DNA from: Micromonospora lupini str. Lupac 08
GTDB lineage: Bacteria; Actinomycetota; Actinomycetes; Mycobacteriales; Micromonosporaceae
Length of the DNA stretch: 64,000 nucleotides
Direction of reading: 5' to 3'
Assembly (NCBI RefSeq): GCF_000297395.2
Contig: NZ_HF570108.1
Location: 2,448,101 to 2,512,100 of the forward strand
Positions within the stretch are counted from its first letter, which is position 1. The number at the start of each line of letters is the position of its first letter. Under the pieces are notes generated by a model. That model searched no databases. It was not told the DNA's origin and was given only the letters and a program-made list of their open reading frames with translations. This document shows, piece by piece, positions 26,585 through 35,129 of the stretch. The translations under genes were made by a program, and so were the position numbers.

Positions 26585-27282
26585 CCGCCACGAGGTCCGG
26601 CGCCGGGCCGACCGTCCTGGTCAGCGGCGGGTCCAGCGGGCTCGGCGCGGCGGTGGTCGCGGCGGTGGCCGCCTCCGGTGGCCGTCCGCTCGTGCTGGAC
26701 CGGCAGCCACCTGTCGACGGCGTGTCCTGGACCGAGTGCGACCTCGCCGACACCCGTGCCGCCGAGGTGGCCACCCAGCACCTCGCCGAGCAGGCCGGCG
26801 GCCTGGACGCGGTGGTCACGGCCGCCGGCACGGACGTGCCGGGTCGGCTCGCCGACGTGCCGGGGGAGACCTGGGACCGCATCGTCGCCGTGGACCTGCT
26901 GGCCACCGCGGCGGTGATCCGGGCCGCGCTGCCGTTCCTGCTGACCTCGCGCGGTCGCATCGTCACTGTCGCCTCCACGCTGGGCGTCAAGGCGGTCAGC
27001 GACGCCACGGCGTACTGCGCGGCGAAGTTCGGCGTGGTCGGGTTCACCCGCGCCCTGGCCGCCGAGCTGGCCGGCCAGGTCGGGGTCACCCTGCTCATTC
27101 CCGGGGGGATGCGCACCGCGTTCTTCGACGAGCGCGACCCGCAGTACCGGCCGGGGCCGGACGCCATCCTCAACGACCCCGTCGACACGGCCGCGGCGGT
27201 CATGTTCGCGCTCAACCAGCCGCCCGGCTGCGCGGTGCGCGAGCTGGTGGTCTGCGCCGAGCAGGAGACGTCGTACCCGTGA
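26581..27282 (+). CDS. Short-chain dehydrogenase/reductase in heptose operon
   Basis: A 233-residue classical SDR. The cofactor loop is VLVSGGSSGLGAAVVAAVAA, the middle holds VVTAAGTDVPGRLADVPG, and the catalytic Ser/Tyr/Lys lie in VASTLGVKAVSDATAYCAAK. It is too short for, and lacks the look of, an HldD-type extended SDR epimerase, so the C6 epimerisation step is not obviously covered. It might reduce or oxidise the heptose or a glycan intermediate. It is coupled at both ends: ATGA with HldE and GTGA with the downstream GT9, so membership in the operon is firm even though its reaction is not. Confidence 0.85.
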   Translation: MTATRSGAGPTVLVSGGSSGLGAAVVAAVAASGGRPLVLDRQPPVDGVSWTECDLADTRAAEVATQHLAEQAGGLDAVVTAAGTDVPGRLADVPGETWDRIVAVDLLATAAVIRAALPFLLTSRGRIVTVASTLGVKAVSDATAYCAAKFGVVGFTRALAAELAGQVGVTLLIPGGMRTAFFDERDPQYRPGPDAILNDPVDTAAAVMFALNQPPGCAVRELVVCAEQETSYP

Positions 27283-28232
27283 TCCTCGTGCTGCGCGCCC
27301 TCGGCGTCGGCGACCTGGTCACCGCGGTGCCCGCCCTGCGGGCGCTGCGGGCCGCGTACCCCGACAGGGAGCTGGCGCTCGCCGCGCCCGCCGGCCTGGC
27401 CCCGCTTGTCGACCTGATCGGGGGCGTCGACCGGCTGGTGGACACCGCCGGGCTGGACGGGCCGTCCTGGCCCGGCCCCGCACCGGAGGTCGCGGTGAAC
27501 CTGCACGGGCGCGGCCCGCAGTCGCACCGGCTGCTGGCCGCCTCCCGCCCGGGGCGGCTGGTCGCCTTCGCGAACGCCGACGCCGGGTTCGGCGACGGGC
27601 CGCGGTGGGTCGACGCCGAGCACGAGGTGGACCGCTGGTGCCGGCTGCTGTCCTGGTACGACATCCCGACCGACCGCGGCGACCTGGGCCTGCGCCGGCC
27701 CGGCTCGACCGGCGGCCCGGCCGGGGCCACGCTGCTGCACCCGGGCAGCAAGGTCCCCGCCAAGCGGTGGCCCGCCGAACGGTTCGCCGCGCTCGCCCGG
27801 GCGCTCGACGAACGGGGGCACCGGGTGCTGGTCACCGGTTCGGCCGACGAACACGCGCTTGCTGCCCAGGTCGCCCACGCGGCCGGCCTGTCGCCGGACG
27901 CCGTGCTGGCCGGCCGGACCGACCTCGGCGCGCTTGCCGCGCTCGTCGCCGACGCCCGGCTGGTGGTCAGCGGGGACACCGGCGTGGCCCACCTGGCCAC
28001 CGCGTACGGGACCGCGTCGGTGGTGCTGTTCGGGCCGGTGCCTCCGGCGGCGTGGGGGCCACCGCCGGACCGGCCCCGACACCGGGCGCTCTGGGTCGGT
28101 ACGGGGGATTGGCGTAGATGGGACGGGGTAGGAAGCCACCCGACATTGACGGCCCTGCCCCTCGACGAGGTGCTGGCCGCCGTGGACGAGGTGGAAAGGG
28201 CGGTGCGGATCTCCGGTGCGGTTGCGGCGTAG
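27279..28232 (+). CDS. Glycosyltransferase family 9 (heptosyltransferase-like)
   Basis: A 317-residue GT-B enzyme of family 9. The N-terminus MILVLRALGVGDLVTAVPAL is the canonical GT9 start, in which the loop after the first strand includes the catalytic Asp. The donor half has LLHPGSKVPAKRWPAERFAA, followed by LVVSGDTGVAHLATAYGTAS. It is a second GT9 in the operon, besides the C-terminal domain at 20542, and probably uses the same ADP-heptose-type donor on a different acceptor. The GTG at 27279 overlaps the upstream stop as GTGA. Topoisomerase IB overlaps its 3' end by 17 bases. Confidence 0.9.
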   Translation: MILVLRALGVGDLVTAVPALRALRAAYPDRELALAAPAGLAPLVDLIGGVDRLVDTAGLDGPSWPGPAPEVAVNLHGRGPQSHRLLAASRPGRLVAFANADAGFGDGPRWVDAEHEVDRWCRLLSWYDIPTDRGDLGLRRPGSTGGPAGATLLHPGSKVPAKRWPAERFAALARALDERGHRVLVTGSADEHALAAQVAHAAGLSPDAVLAGRTDLGALAALVADARLVVSGDTGVAHLATAYGTASVVLFGPVPPAAWGPPPDRPRHRALWVGTGDWRRWDGVGSHPTLTALPLDEVLAAVDEVERAVRISGAVAA

Positions 28233-29199
28233 CGACCCGGGTCGTCCCGGTTACGGGCGACGCCGGCGCGGCAAGGGCTGGACCTTCGTCGATCCGAGCG
28301 GTGTGGTCGTGCGGGATCCCGCGACCCTGGCGCGGCTGCGGGAGCTGGTGATCCCCCCTGCCTGGCAGGACGTGTGGATCGCGCCGCACGCGAACGGGCA
28401 CATCCAGGCGACGGGCATCGACGCGGCCGGCCGCAAGCAGTACGTCTACCACCCGGTGTGGCGGGAGAAGCAGGACGCGGCGAAGTTCGACCACATGCTG
28501 GAGGTGGCCCGGCGGCTGCCGGCGCTGCGGGAACGGGTGGGGCAGGACCTGGGCGGGCGGGGGCTGGGTCGGGACCGGGTGCTGGCCACGGTGGCCCGCC
28601 TGCTCGACATGGGGATGTTCCGGGTCGGCAGCGACCAGTACGCGGCCGGCGACGACCCGACGTTCGGCGTGTCCACCCTGCGTCCGGAGCACGCCCGTAG
28701 ACGCGGCGACTGCGTGGTCTTCGAGTTCCCCGCCAAGGGCGGCATCGAGCAGGTGCGCCGGATCGAGGACCCGCAGCTGTGCGAGGTGCTTGTCAACCTG
28801 CGTCGGCGTCGCCGGCGGGCGGACCGGCTGTTCGGCTACTGGGACGGCCGGGAGTGGCGCGACGTGCGCAGCGACGAGGTCAACGGCTACCTGCGGGAGG
28901 CCAGTGGCGGCGAGATGACCGCCAAGGACTTCCGCACCTGGCACGCCACGGTGCTGGCCGCCGCCGAGTTGGCCGCTGCCGACCCGGCCCGCTCGGTCAC
29001 CGCCCGGCGCAGGGCGGTGGCGGCGGTGATGCGTGCGGTGGCGGAGCTGCTGGGCAACACCCCCACGGTGGCGCGGACGTCCTACGTGGACCCGCGGGTC
29101 GTCGACCTCTACCACGACAACACGGTGGCGCCTGTCGACCCGGGTGCGCCGCGCGAGGAGGTCGAACGGGTCGTGTTGGAGCTGCTGGAGAAGGCCTGA
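28216..29199 (+). CDS. DNA topoisomerase IB (poxvirus type)
   Basis: A 327-residue type IB topoisomerase that relaxes supercoils through a transient 3'-phosphotyrosyl bond. RRGKGWTFVDPSGVVVRDPA and IPPAWQDVWIAPHANGHIQA are the N-terminal domain of the bacterial/poxvirus form. HPVWREKQDAAKFDHML follows, and the catalytic domain has MFRVGSDQYAAGDDPTFGVS, AKDFRTWHATVLAAAEL (Arg/His region) and TPTVARTSYVDPRVVDLYHD, which holds the nucleophilic Tyr near residue 280. The GTG start at 28216 lies inside the GT9 gene by 17 bases, an arrangement that suggests read-through expression rather than shared function. Length is normal. Confidence 0.92.
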   Translation: MRLRRSDPGRPGYGRRRRGKGWTFVDPSGVVVRDPATLARLRELVIPPAWQDVWIAPHANGHIQATGIDAAGRKQYVYHPVWREKQDAAKFDHMLEVARRLPALRERVGQDLGGRGLGRDRVLATVARLLDMGMFRVGSDQYAAGDDPTFGVSTLRPEHARRRGDCVVFEFPAKGGIEQVRRIEDPQLCEVLVNLRRRRRRADRLFGYWDGREWRDVRSDEVNGYLREASGGEMTAKDFRTWHATVLAAAELAAADPARSVTARRRAVAAVMRAVAELLGNTPTVARTSYVDPRVVDLYHDNTVAPVDPGAPREEVERVVLELLEKA

Positions 29200-29368
29200 C
29201 CGGCCCCGCCGACGATCCTGGGGGGGAAGCGACGGGGCCGGGGTCCCGGCCCGGGGGCGACACCGGGCGGCCGCCCGCCGCACCCCGCGGCGGGCGCCTC
29301 GCCACGGCCCCCGTTCGTGACCGCCGTCGAGCCCCGGTGCGGGGGCGCCGTCTCGGCCACGTCGATGG

Positions 29369-30403
29369 TCAGTCTGACCCGGACGAGTTGACTCTGGACG
29401 CCAGGCGGTTGACCGCCAGCGCCGGAAGCGCGTTGCCGTCGCGACACGCCTGCGGACTCATCCCGTACGCCGCCCGGAACACCCGACTGAAGTGGGCCTT
29501 GTCTCCGAACCCCCACCGCGTCGCGATGACCTGCACGGGCTGGGTCCGCAGCGTCGGGTCGGTCAGGTCGCGTCGGCACCGCGCCAGACGAAGGTCCCGG
29601 ATGTACGACGCCACGGTGGAGTTCTCGGACTCGAAGAGGCGGTGCAGTGTGCGCAGCGAGATGTGGTGGGCGTCCGCGACGACCTGTGGGCCGAGCGTCG
29701 CGTCGCCCAGGTGACGGTGGACGTACGACTGCACCTGGGTGAGCAGCGCCCGGCGGCGGACCTCGGTCGGCACGGCGTCCTCGGCGGCGAGGTGCCGGCC
29801 GAGCATGGTGGTGGCCAGGTCGAGCCCCACCGTGCCGAGTCGGCCGGCGTCGTCGGCGTGGTACTGCTCGGAGTGCCCGGTCACCCGGAGCAGGAACTGC
29901 GCCAGCAGCGCCCCGATGCCCTCGCTGCCGGACATCCGGCCCCCGTAGAGGGCGGCCATCCGCTGTGGTGGCAGCGGCAGCGCGGCGTGCGGGATCATCG
30001 TGATGATCGAGGAGGCCTGGTCCCGCTCCGGCTCGGTCGCGTGGTGGCGCACGTCGTGCGGCCGGGACGCGTCGTAGAAGGTGAACTCGCCGGTCAGGAT
30101 CTCGCTGCGGCGACCGTCCTGGCTGGACGCGCCGATGCCGCCGGTGGTGAGGGCGAGGATGTACAACTCCCGGTCGGACTGACGGACGAGCTTCCGGGTC
30201 CGGGTGACGTCCAGCGACGGGTACTCGTACTGCACCAGTTCGATCGGGCCGAGTCCGATGAAGTCGGCGCGGGCGGCGAAGTCGTCGCTGTGCCCGGAGT
30301 GGATCCGCACCGGCACCGAGGTGCGCGCGATCAGGTCCAGCCACATGCCGAACCGTTCGCCAGGCGGCAGGACGGTGGTGTCGATGGAGTCTCTCGGCAG
30401 CAT
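29369..30403 (-). CDS. AraC family transcriptional regulator
   Basis: A 344-residue regulator with a two-part build. The N-terminal 200 residues are an AraC-binding-like (cupin-related) domain found in actinobacterial regulators, with FGMWLDLIARTSVPVRIHSG near residue 18. The C-terminal domain (about 225-325) has two helix-turn-helix motifs: LGPQVVADAHHISLRTLHRL and VQVIATRWGFGDKAHFSRVF, followed by AAYGMSPQACR. It may control nearby genes but no operator is apparent. The ATG at 30403 lies 13 bp downstream of the TetR stop on the same strand, so both are likely transcribed together. Confidence 0.88.
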   Translation of the reverse strand: MLPRDSIDTTVLPPGERFGMWLDLIARTSVPVRIHSGHSDDFAARADFIGLGPIELVQYEYPSLDVTRTRKLVRQSDRELYILALTTGGIGASSQDGRRSEILTGEFTFYDASRPHDVRHHATEPERDQASSIITMIPHAALPLPPQRMAALYGGRMSGSEGIGALLAQFLLRVTGHSEQYHADDAGRLGTVGLDLATTMLGRHLAAEDAVPTEVRRRALLTQVQSYVHRHLGDATLGPQVVADAHHISLRTLHRLFESENSTVASYIRDLRLARCRRDLTDPTLRTQPVQVIATRWGFGDKAHFSRVFRAAYGMSPQACRDGNALPALAVNRLASRVNSSGSD

Positions 30404-30416
30404 CGGGGCTCCTCGC

Positions 30417-31178
30417 TCAGCCCGCCCGGCGTCGGATCAGCGCCTCGACGCCGTCGAGGATCCGGTCCAGGCCGAAGGTGAACTCGTCGTCGGGGTCGTC
30501 GTCCTGGTTGAGCACGCCGGCGCCCAGCACGCGGTGCAGTGCGGGGAAGCGGGCCGGGTCGATGAGCCGGGCCACCAGCCGACCGTACGCCGGCATCATC
30601 TCGCTGGGCTCGACGCCTGTCGCCCGGCTGCCCTCGGCGATCTGCGACGTGAGGGTGGCCTCGTTGCGGACGTACCCGGTGAGCAGCAGGAGCACCGACA
30701 TCTTCTCGCCCTCGGCGAGCGTGGTGCCGTCGAGGCAGCGCAGACCGTCCTCCATCCAGCCGAGCTGCTGCGGAGTGATCGGTGGGCCACTGATCGGCAC
30801 GTGCAGCAGCCAGGGCCGTTGCCGCAGGACATCGTGCTCGGCCCAGGCCCAGCGGGTGAGGCCCGCGCGCCAGTCGTCGTGGGGCGGAGGCGGCCCGGGG
30901 GAGGGGCCGTACCCGGTGTCCACCATGAGCATGAGCAGCTCGTCCTTCGAGCCGACGTACCGGTAGAGGGCCATGGTGGCGGCGCCCAGCTCCTTGGCCA
31001 CCCGGCTCATCGACACGGCCGCCAGGCCGTCGGCGTCGGCCACGCGTACGGCGGCGTCCACGATGGTGGGCACGCTCATCCCCGGGCGAGGGCCCTTGGG
31101 TGGCCGTTCCCGCAGCCCCCACGCGCTCTCGATCGCCGGCGGGAGCACGGGCCCGCTGTCGTCTGTCTTCGCCGCCAC
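30417..31178 (-). CDS. TetR family transcriptional regulator
   Basis: About 253 residues. The N-terminal helix-turn-helix is in VPTIVDAAVRVADADGLAAV followed by SRVAKELGAATMALYRYVGS, with the typical ALYRYV. The C-terminal ligand-binding domain (TetR_C_1 type) continues from WRAGLTRWAWAEHDVLRQRP to the end. A GTG at 31178 with an AAGGAGG site four bases upstream is chosen as the start; an in-frame ATG at 31199 (seven codons earlier) is the alternative. The gene diverges from an MFS efflux gene, and two palindromic operators lie between, which is the usual tetR/tetA-like repressor layout. It likely represses the transporter and itself until it binds a drug-like ligand. Confidence 0.9.
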   Translation of the reverse strand: MAAKTDDSGPVLPPAIESAWGLRERPPKGPRPGMSVPTIVDAAVRVADADGLAAVSMSRVAKELGAATMALYRYVGSKDELLMLMVDTGYGPSPGPPPPHDDWRAGLTRWAWAEHDVLRQRPWLLHVPISGPPITPQQLGWMEDGLRCLDGTTLAEGEKMSVLLLLTGYVRNEATLTSQIAEGSRATGVEPSEMMPAYGRLVARLIDPARFPALHRVLGAGVLNQDDDPDDEFTFGLDRILDGVEALIRRRAG

Positions 31179-31207
31179 ATTTCCTCCTTGCTTCGCCATC
31201 CTAGTTC

Positions 31208-31244
31208 TGCGTATGGTCTACGCATAACAGCGTACGCCATACGC
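31208..31244. promoter_or_regulatory. Twin operators between tetR-type and MFS genes
   Basis: Two perfect palindromes share the half-site GCGTA-N5-TACGC: TGCGTATGGTCTACGCA at 31208-31224 and GCGTACGCCATACGC at 31230-31244. Their centres are 21 bp apart, two helical turns, so two repressor dimers would bind the same DNA face. Outer arms CTGCGTATGG and CCATACGCAG (31207-31216 and 31237-31246) are also inverted repeats. Confidence 0.85.
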
Positions 31245-31260
31245 AGAGGAGAAACTGATC

Positions 31261-32863
31261 ATGACTTCTGTCCCCACCACACCGGCACCCCGCGCGGGCC
31301 GGCGGGAATGGATCGGGTTCGCGGTGCTGATGTTGCCGTTGCTCCTGGTCTCGATGGACGTGTCGGTGCTCTACTTCGCCGTCCCGTTCATCAGTGAGGA
31401 GCTGCGGCCCAGCGCCACCCAGCAGCTCTGGATCTTCGACATCTACGGCTTCGTGCTCGCCGGGCTGCTCATCACCATGGGCGCCCTCGGTGACCGGATC
31501 GGGCGGCGTCGGCTCCTGCTGCTGGGCGCCACCGCGTTCGGCGCCGCGTCCCTGCTGGCCGCGTACGCCGACAGCGCCGCGACGCTCATCGCCGCCCGCG
31601 CCGTGCTCGGCGTCGGCGGGGCCACCCTGATGCCGTCCACGCTCGCCCTGGTGCGCAACATGTTCCACGACGCCAAGCAGCGGGGCACCGCGATCGGCAT
31701 CTGGACCGCCACGCTCACCGGCGGCATCGCCATCGGCCCGGTGCTCAGCGGCGTCCTCCTGGAGCACTTCTGGTGGGGTTCCATCTTCCTGATCAACATT
31801 CCGGCGATGCTGTTGCTGCTCCTGCTCGCCCCGGTCCTGGTGCCCGAGTTCCGTAACCCCGTGCGCGGGCGGTTCGACCTGCTCAGCGCGGCGCTGTCGC
31901 TCGGCGCGCTGCTGCCGGTGATCTACGGCATCAAGGAGATGGCCCGCGACGGCGTCAGCCCGGCCCGGGTGCTGGCCGTCGTCGCCGGTCTGCTCGTCGG
32001 GGCGCTCTTCCTGTACCGGCAGCGGACCCGGGCGTACCCGATGGTCGACCTGGCGCTGTTTCGCCGCCACGGCTTCGCCGGGTCCCTCGCGGTCAACCTG
32101 CTGGCGATGTTCGCTCTCGTCGGGTTCGCCATCTTCACCACCCAGCACCTGCAACTGGTGCTCGGCCTGAGCCCGCTGCGGGCGGCGCTGTGGAGCCTCG
32201 TGCCGTCCCTCGCCGTGGGCGGCGTCGCCCCGGCCGCGGCCGCGCTCGCCCAGCGTGTCGAGCCGGGCGTACCTGATCGGCGCCGGCTTCGTGATCGCCG
32301 TGCTCGGCTTCGCGGTGCTGACCCGGGTCACGCCCGAGACGCCGCTCTGGCTGCTGCTGCTCGGCGCCAGCGTGTACGCGGGCGGTCTGGTGATGGTGAT
32401 GTCGCTCGTCACCGAGCTGGTCCTCGGTGCGGCGCCGCCGGAGCAGGCCGGTGTCGCCTCCGCGCTGACCGAGTCGAGCAGCGAGCTGGGCGGCGCCCTG
32501 GGGATGGCCATCCTGGGCAGCGTGGGCGCCGCGATCTACCGCCGCGAGGTCCTCGACGAGCTGCCGGCCGGGCTGCCGGACCAGGCCCGCGAGGCGGCCG
32601 GGGAGACGCTGGGCGGCGCTCTGGCCGTGACCCGGGGACTGCCGGCGGAGGTGGGTGACGCGGTGCTGCACGCCGCCCGGTTCGCCTTCACCGACGGGCT
32701 GCACCTCGCCGCGATCGCCGCCATGGTGGCGATGGTCCTGGGCGCGGTGACCGCGCTGGTGACGCTGCGCGGCGTCCGGCCGGCCGACCCGGCGGCGCTG
32801 GCCGCCGAGTCGACCCAACCGAGCGGTACGCCGCTGCCGGAAGCGTCGTCGGTCAGTCGTTGA
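31261..32863 (+). pseudogene. MFS drug-efflux transporter, frameshifted near position 32257
   Basis: The reading frame from ATG 31261 encodes ten or so membrane helices of a QacA/EmrB-like 14-helix exporter (LLVSMDVSVLYFAVPFISEE, then GRRRLLLLGATAFGAASLLA). It loses similarity after LAQRV near residue 333. The continuation, starting SRAYLIGAGFVIAVLGFAVL, is in the next frame from about 32258 to 32863 and adds the last four helices. One extra base near 32254-32260 explains this. Joined length, about 534 residues, fits the family. Either the gene is broken or the base is a sequencing error; a GTG at 32255 in the second frame could also restart translation. It is divergently controlled by the TetR gene. 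Confidence 0.85.
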
Positions 32864-33356
32864 GCACGTGCGCGAGCCGGTCGCGGAACCGCCGCTCGGA
32901 GTCGCTCACCGACTCGCCGCCGATGCCCAGCAGACCGCCGCTGGAGGCGGCGCCGACCACCTGCTCGGCGATCTTCACCAGCCAGTGCTTGTACGCGCCG
33001 GCCTCGCCCTCGTCGACCCGGGCGGCCAGCAACGCGGACGCCTCGCCGGCCCGCACCAGCACGTCGTCGATCATCGCGCCCGGGTCGGCGGGCGCGATGA
33101 CCGGCAGCTCCTCGCCGCTGTCCGGGTCGCCGACCCGCGCGACGATCTCGCCGGCCACGGCGGCGACCAGCGGGCTGGCCGACTCCCGGCCCGCGGCGAT
33201 GGTCTCCAGCCCGGCCGCGTTCTCCGCCATGGTCCGGCGGGTGCCGTCGGACTCGGCGGCGCTCGCCGCGGTCAGCACCGACTGCGGCAGGCCGACCAGC
33301 AGCCCCCACTCCCCGTCGGAGAAACCGAAACCGGTGTACGCCGGCTGCTCGATCAC
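32853..33356 (-). CDS. Hypothetical protein
   Basis: A 167-residue soluble, Ala/Glu-rich helical protein starting VIEQPAYTGFGFSDGEWGLL. I do not recognise a named family. The middle has AAGRESASPLVAAVAGEIVA and the C-terminus VGAASSGGLLGIGGESVSDS followed by ERRFRDRLAHVLND, suggesting an all-alpha fold. The GTG at 33356 is preferred to the upstream ATG at 33407 because a GGAAGGGG site lies just before it. It overlaps the convergent MFS end by 11 bases and sits 68 bp from the RecQ gene stop on the same strand side. Confidence 0.7.
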   Translation of the reverse strand: MIEQPAYTGFGFSDGEWGLLVGLPQSVLTAASAAESDGTRRTMAENAAGLETIAAGRESASPLVAAVAGEIVARVGDPDSGEELPVIAPADPGAMIDDVLVRAGEASALLAARVDEGEAGAYKHWLVKIAEQVVGAASSGGLLGIGGESVSDSERRFRDRLAHVLND

Positions 33357-33423
33357 GGCAATGCCCCTTCCGCCCTGCTCAGTGTGGTCAATCCACGGGC
33401 CCCGCACCGGTGCCCGGGTCAGG

Positions 33424-35055
33424 CTAGTCCAGGGTCAGCAGACCCTGCTCGGACACCACGCGCACCGACAACGTCTTGTACCCGACCTCATCGAAGAGGA
33501 CCGTCATCTTGTCGTCCTCGTAGGAGAGCACCAGGCCGTTGCCCCACTCCGCGTGGCGCACCTGGCTGTGCACCGGGAACGGCCCGACCGCGCCCTGGTC
33601 GGCGACGCTGGTGCCCCGGTGGCAGTTGTCGCAGTGCGCGCAGACCTCGGTCATCTGCTCGCCGAAGTAGGCCAGCAGGGTCTGCCCGCGGCAGGCGGTG
33701 GTCTCGGCGAAGGCCCGCATCATGTCGGTGCGGGAGCGGGTAACCGTCTGCTGGCGTTCCGCCTCGGCCAGTGCCGCCGCGGCCGCGTCGGTCGGGTTGG
33801 GCGAGTAGCGGGGCGCCCCGATGCGTTGCCGAGCGCGCGGCTCGGCGGCGCCGACCTGCTCCAGCAGCGAGAGGTACTGGCCCAGCTTGCGCGGGCCGAG
33901 GCCGGTGGTCTCGCGCAGCTCGGTCTTGGTGGCCGGCTTGCGGCGCAGCAGCGCGGCCAGGTCCCGCAGCTCGTCGGCGTCCGGCAGGCCGCCGCTGAAG
34001 AACCGTTGCAGGCCCACGTCCTCGGCCTGCCAGAGCAGCAGCACCCGGGCCGGCTGCCCGTCGCGTCCGGCCCGGCCGATCTCCTGGAAGTAGCTGTCCG
34101 GCGAGTCGGGCAGCGCCATGTGCACCACCCAGGCGATGTTCGGCTTGTCGATGCCCATCCCGAACGCCGAGGTGGCGACCATGATCGGCACCTGGTCGGC
34201 GAGGAACGCCTCGTGCAGTTCGTTGCGCGCGCCGGCCGGCATCCCACCGTGGTAGAACTGCGCCGGGAAGCCGGCGTCGGTCAACCGGGCGGCCAGCTCC
34301 TCGGCGGAGCGGCGGGTCGGCACGTAGATGATCCCCGGCCGTTCGTCGTCGCGCAGCAACGCGATCAGTCGCCGCCACCGGTAGTCCTCGGTGGGGCAGT
34401 GCGCCACCTCCAGGAACAGGTTGGGCCGGTCCAGCCCGGAGACCACCACCTCGGGGTCGTGCAGCCGCAGCCGGGCGATGATGTCGTCGCGTACCGGCGG
34501 GGAGGCGGTGGCGGTCAGCGCGACCACCGGCGGCCGGCCGATGCCCTCGATGAGGTGGCCCAGCGCCAGGTAGTCCGGCCGGAAGTCGTGCCCCCAGGCG
34601 GAGATGCAGTGCGCCTCGTCGATAGCCACCAGCGCCGGCTTCAGCGCGGCGACCTCGGCCATCCGGTCGGGGTTGCTCAACTGCTCCGGCGTGATGAACA
34701 GGAACTCCGCCCGGCCCGACCGGATCTCGGCGATCGCCTCGGCCTGCTGCGCGGCCGACTCGTTCGAGCTGATCCGCACGGCTCGCAGCTCCGGACGCTG
34801 CCGCTCGTTGAGCGCCGCGATCTGGTCCTGCTGGAGGGCCAGCAGCGGGGAGATCACCACGGTCGGGCCGGGGATCAGGCTGGCCGGGATCTGGTAGATC
34901 GCCGACTTGCCGGCCCCGGTGGGCAACACCACCAGGGCGTCACGTCGCTTCATCACCGCGCGCATGGCGGCGAGCTGGTTGGGCCGCAGCGCTTTCCAGC
35001 CGAAGAGGCTCCGCGCCGCGCGGCGCAACGTCATCGAGTGCGTGGACAGTTTCAT
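33424..35055 (-). CDS. recQ: RecQ family ATP-dependent DNA helicase
   Basis: A 543-residue superfamily 2 helicase that unwinds DNA 3' to 5'. Motif I is VVLPTGAGKSAIYQIPASLI, the Walker B/DEAH box is VAIDEAHCISAWGHDFRPDY, motif III is ALTATASPPV, and motif VI lies in FQEIGRAGRDGQPARVLLLW. A zinc-binding region follows with Cys in ACRGQTLLAYFGEQ and VCAHCDNCHRG. No HRDC domain is visible at the C-terminus, which instead has a small beta-rich RIIa-like tail (HAEWGNGLVLSYEDDKMTVL). The ATG at 35055 begins MKLSTHSMTLRRAARS. Its role would be in recombination and repair; neighbours give no further clue. Confidence 0.9.
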   Translation of the reverse strand: MKLSTHSMTLRRAARSLFGWKALRPNQLAAMRAVMKRRDALVVLPTGAGKSAIYQIPASLIPGPTVVISPLLALQQDQIAALNERQRPELRAVRISSNESAAQQAEAIAEIRSGRAEFLFITPEQLSNPDRMAEVAALKPALVAIDEAHCISAWGHDFRPDYLALGHLIEGIGRPPVVALTATASPPVRDDIIARLRLHDPEVVVSGLDRPNLFLEVAHCPTEDYRWRRLIALLRDDERPGIIYVPTRRSAEELAARLTDAGFPAQFYHGGMPAGARNELHEAFLADQVPIMVATSAFGMGIDKPNIAWVVHMALPDSPDSYFQEIGRAGRDGQPARVLLLWQAEDVGLQRFFSGGLPDADELRDLAALLRRKPATKTELRETTGLGPRKLGQYLSLLEQVGAAEPRARQRIGAPRYSPNPTDAAAAALAEAERQQTVTRSRTDMMRAFAETTACRGQTLLAYFGEQMTEVCAHCDNCHRGTSVADQGAVGPFPVHSQVRHAEWGNGLVLSYEDDKMTVLFDEVGYKTLSVRVVSEQGLLTLD

Positions 35056-35129
35056 CGAGGGCCGGAGGTACCCGAGCCCACGACCGCCGAAACGCGTTCG
35101 GCGATCATGGGCTCGAGCTGATCCGGAAC

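Noticed and set aside
20542..28232. LPS core biosynthesis locus by transfer from a Gram-negative
   Set aside because: G+C and codon use match the neighbours, and the domain fusion and glycosyltransferase set are not those of an LPS core operon.
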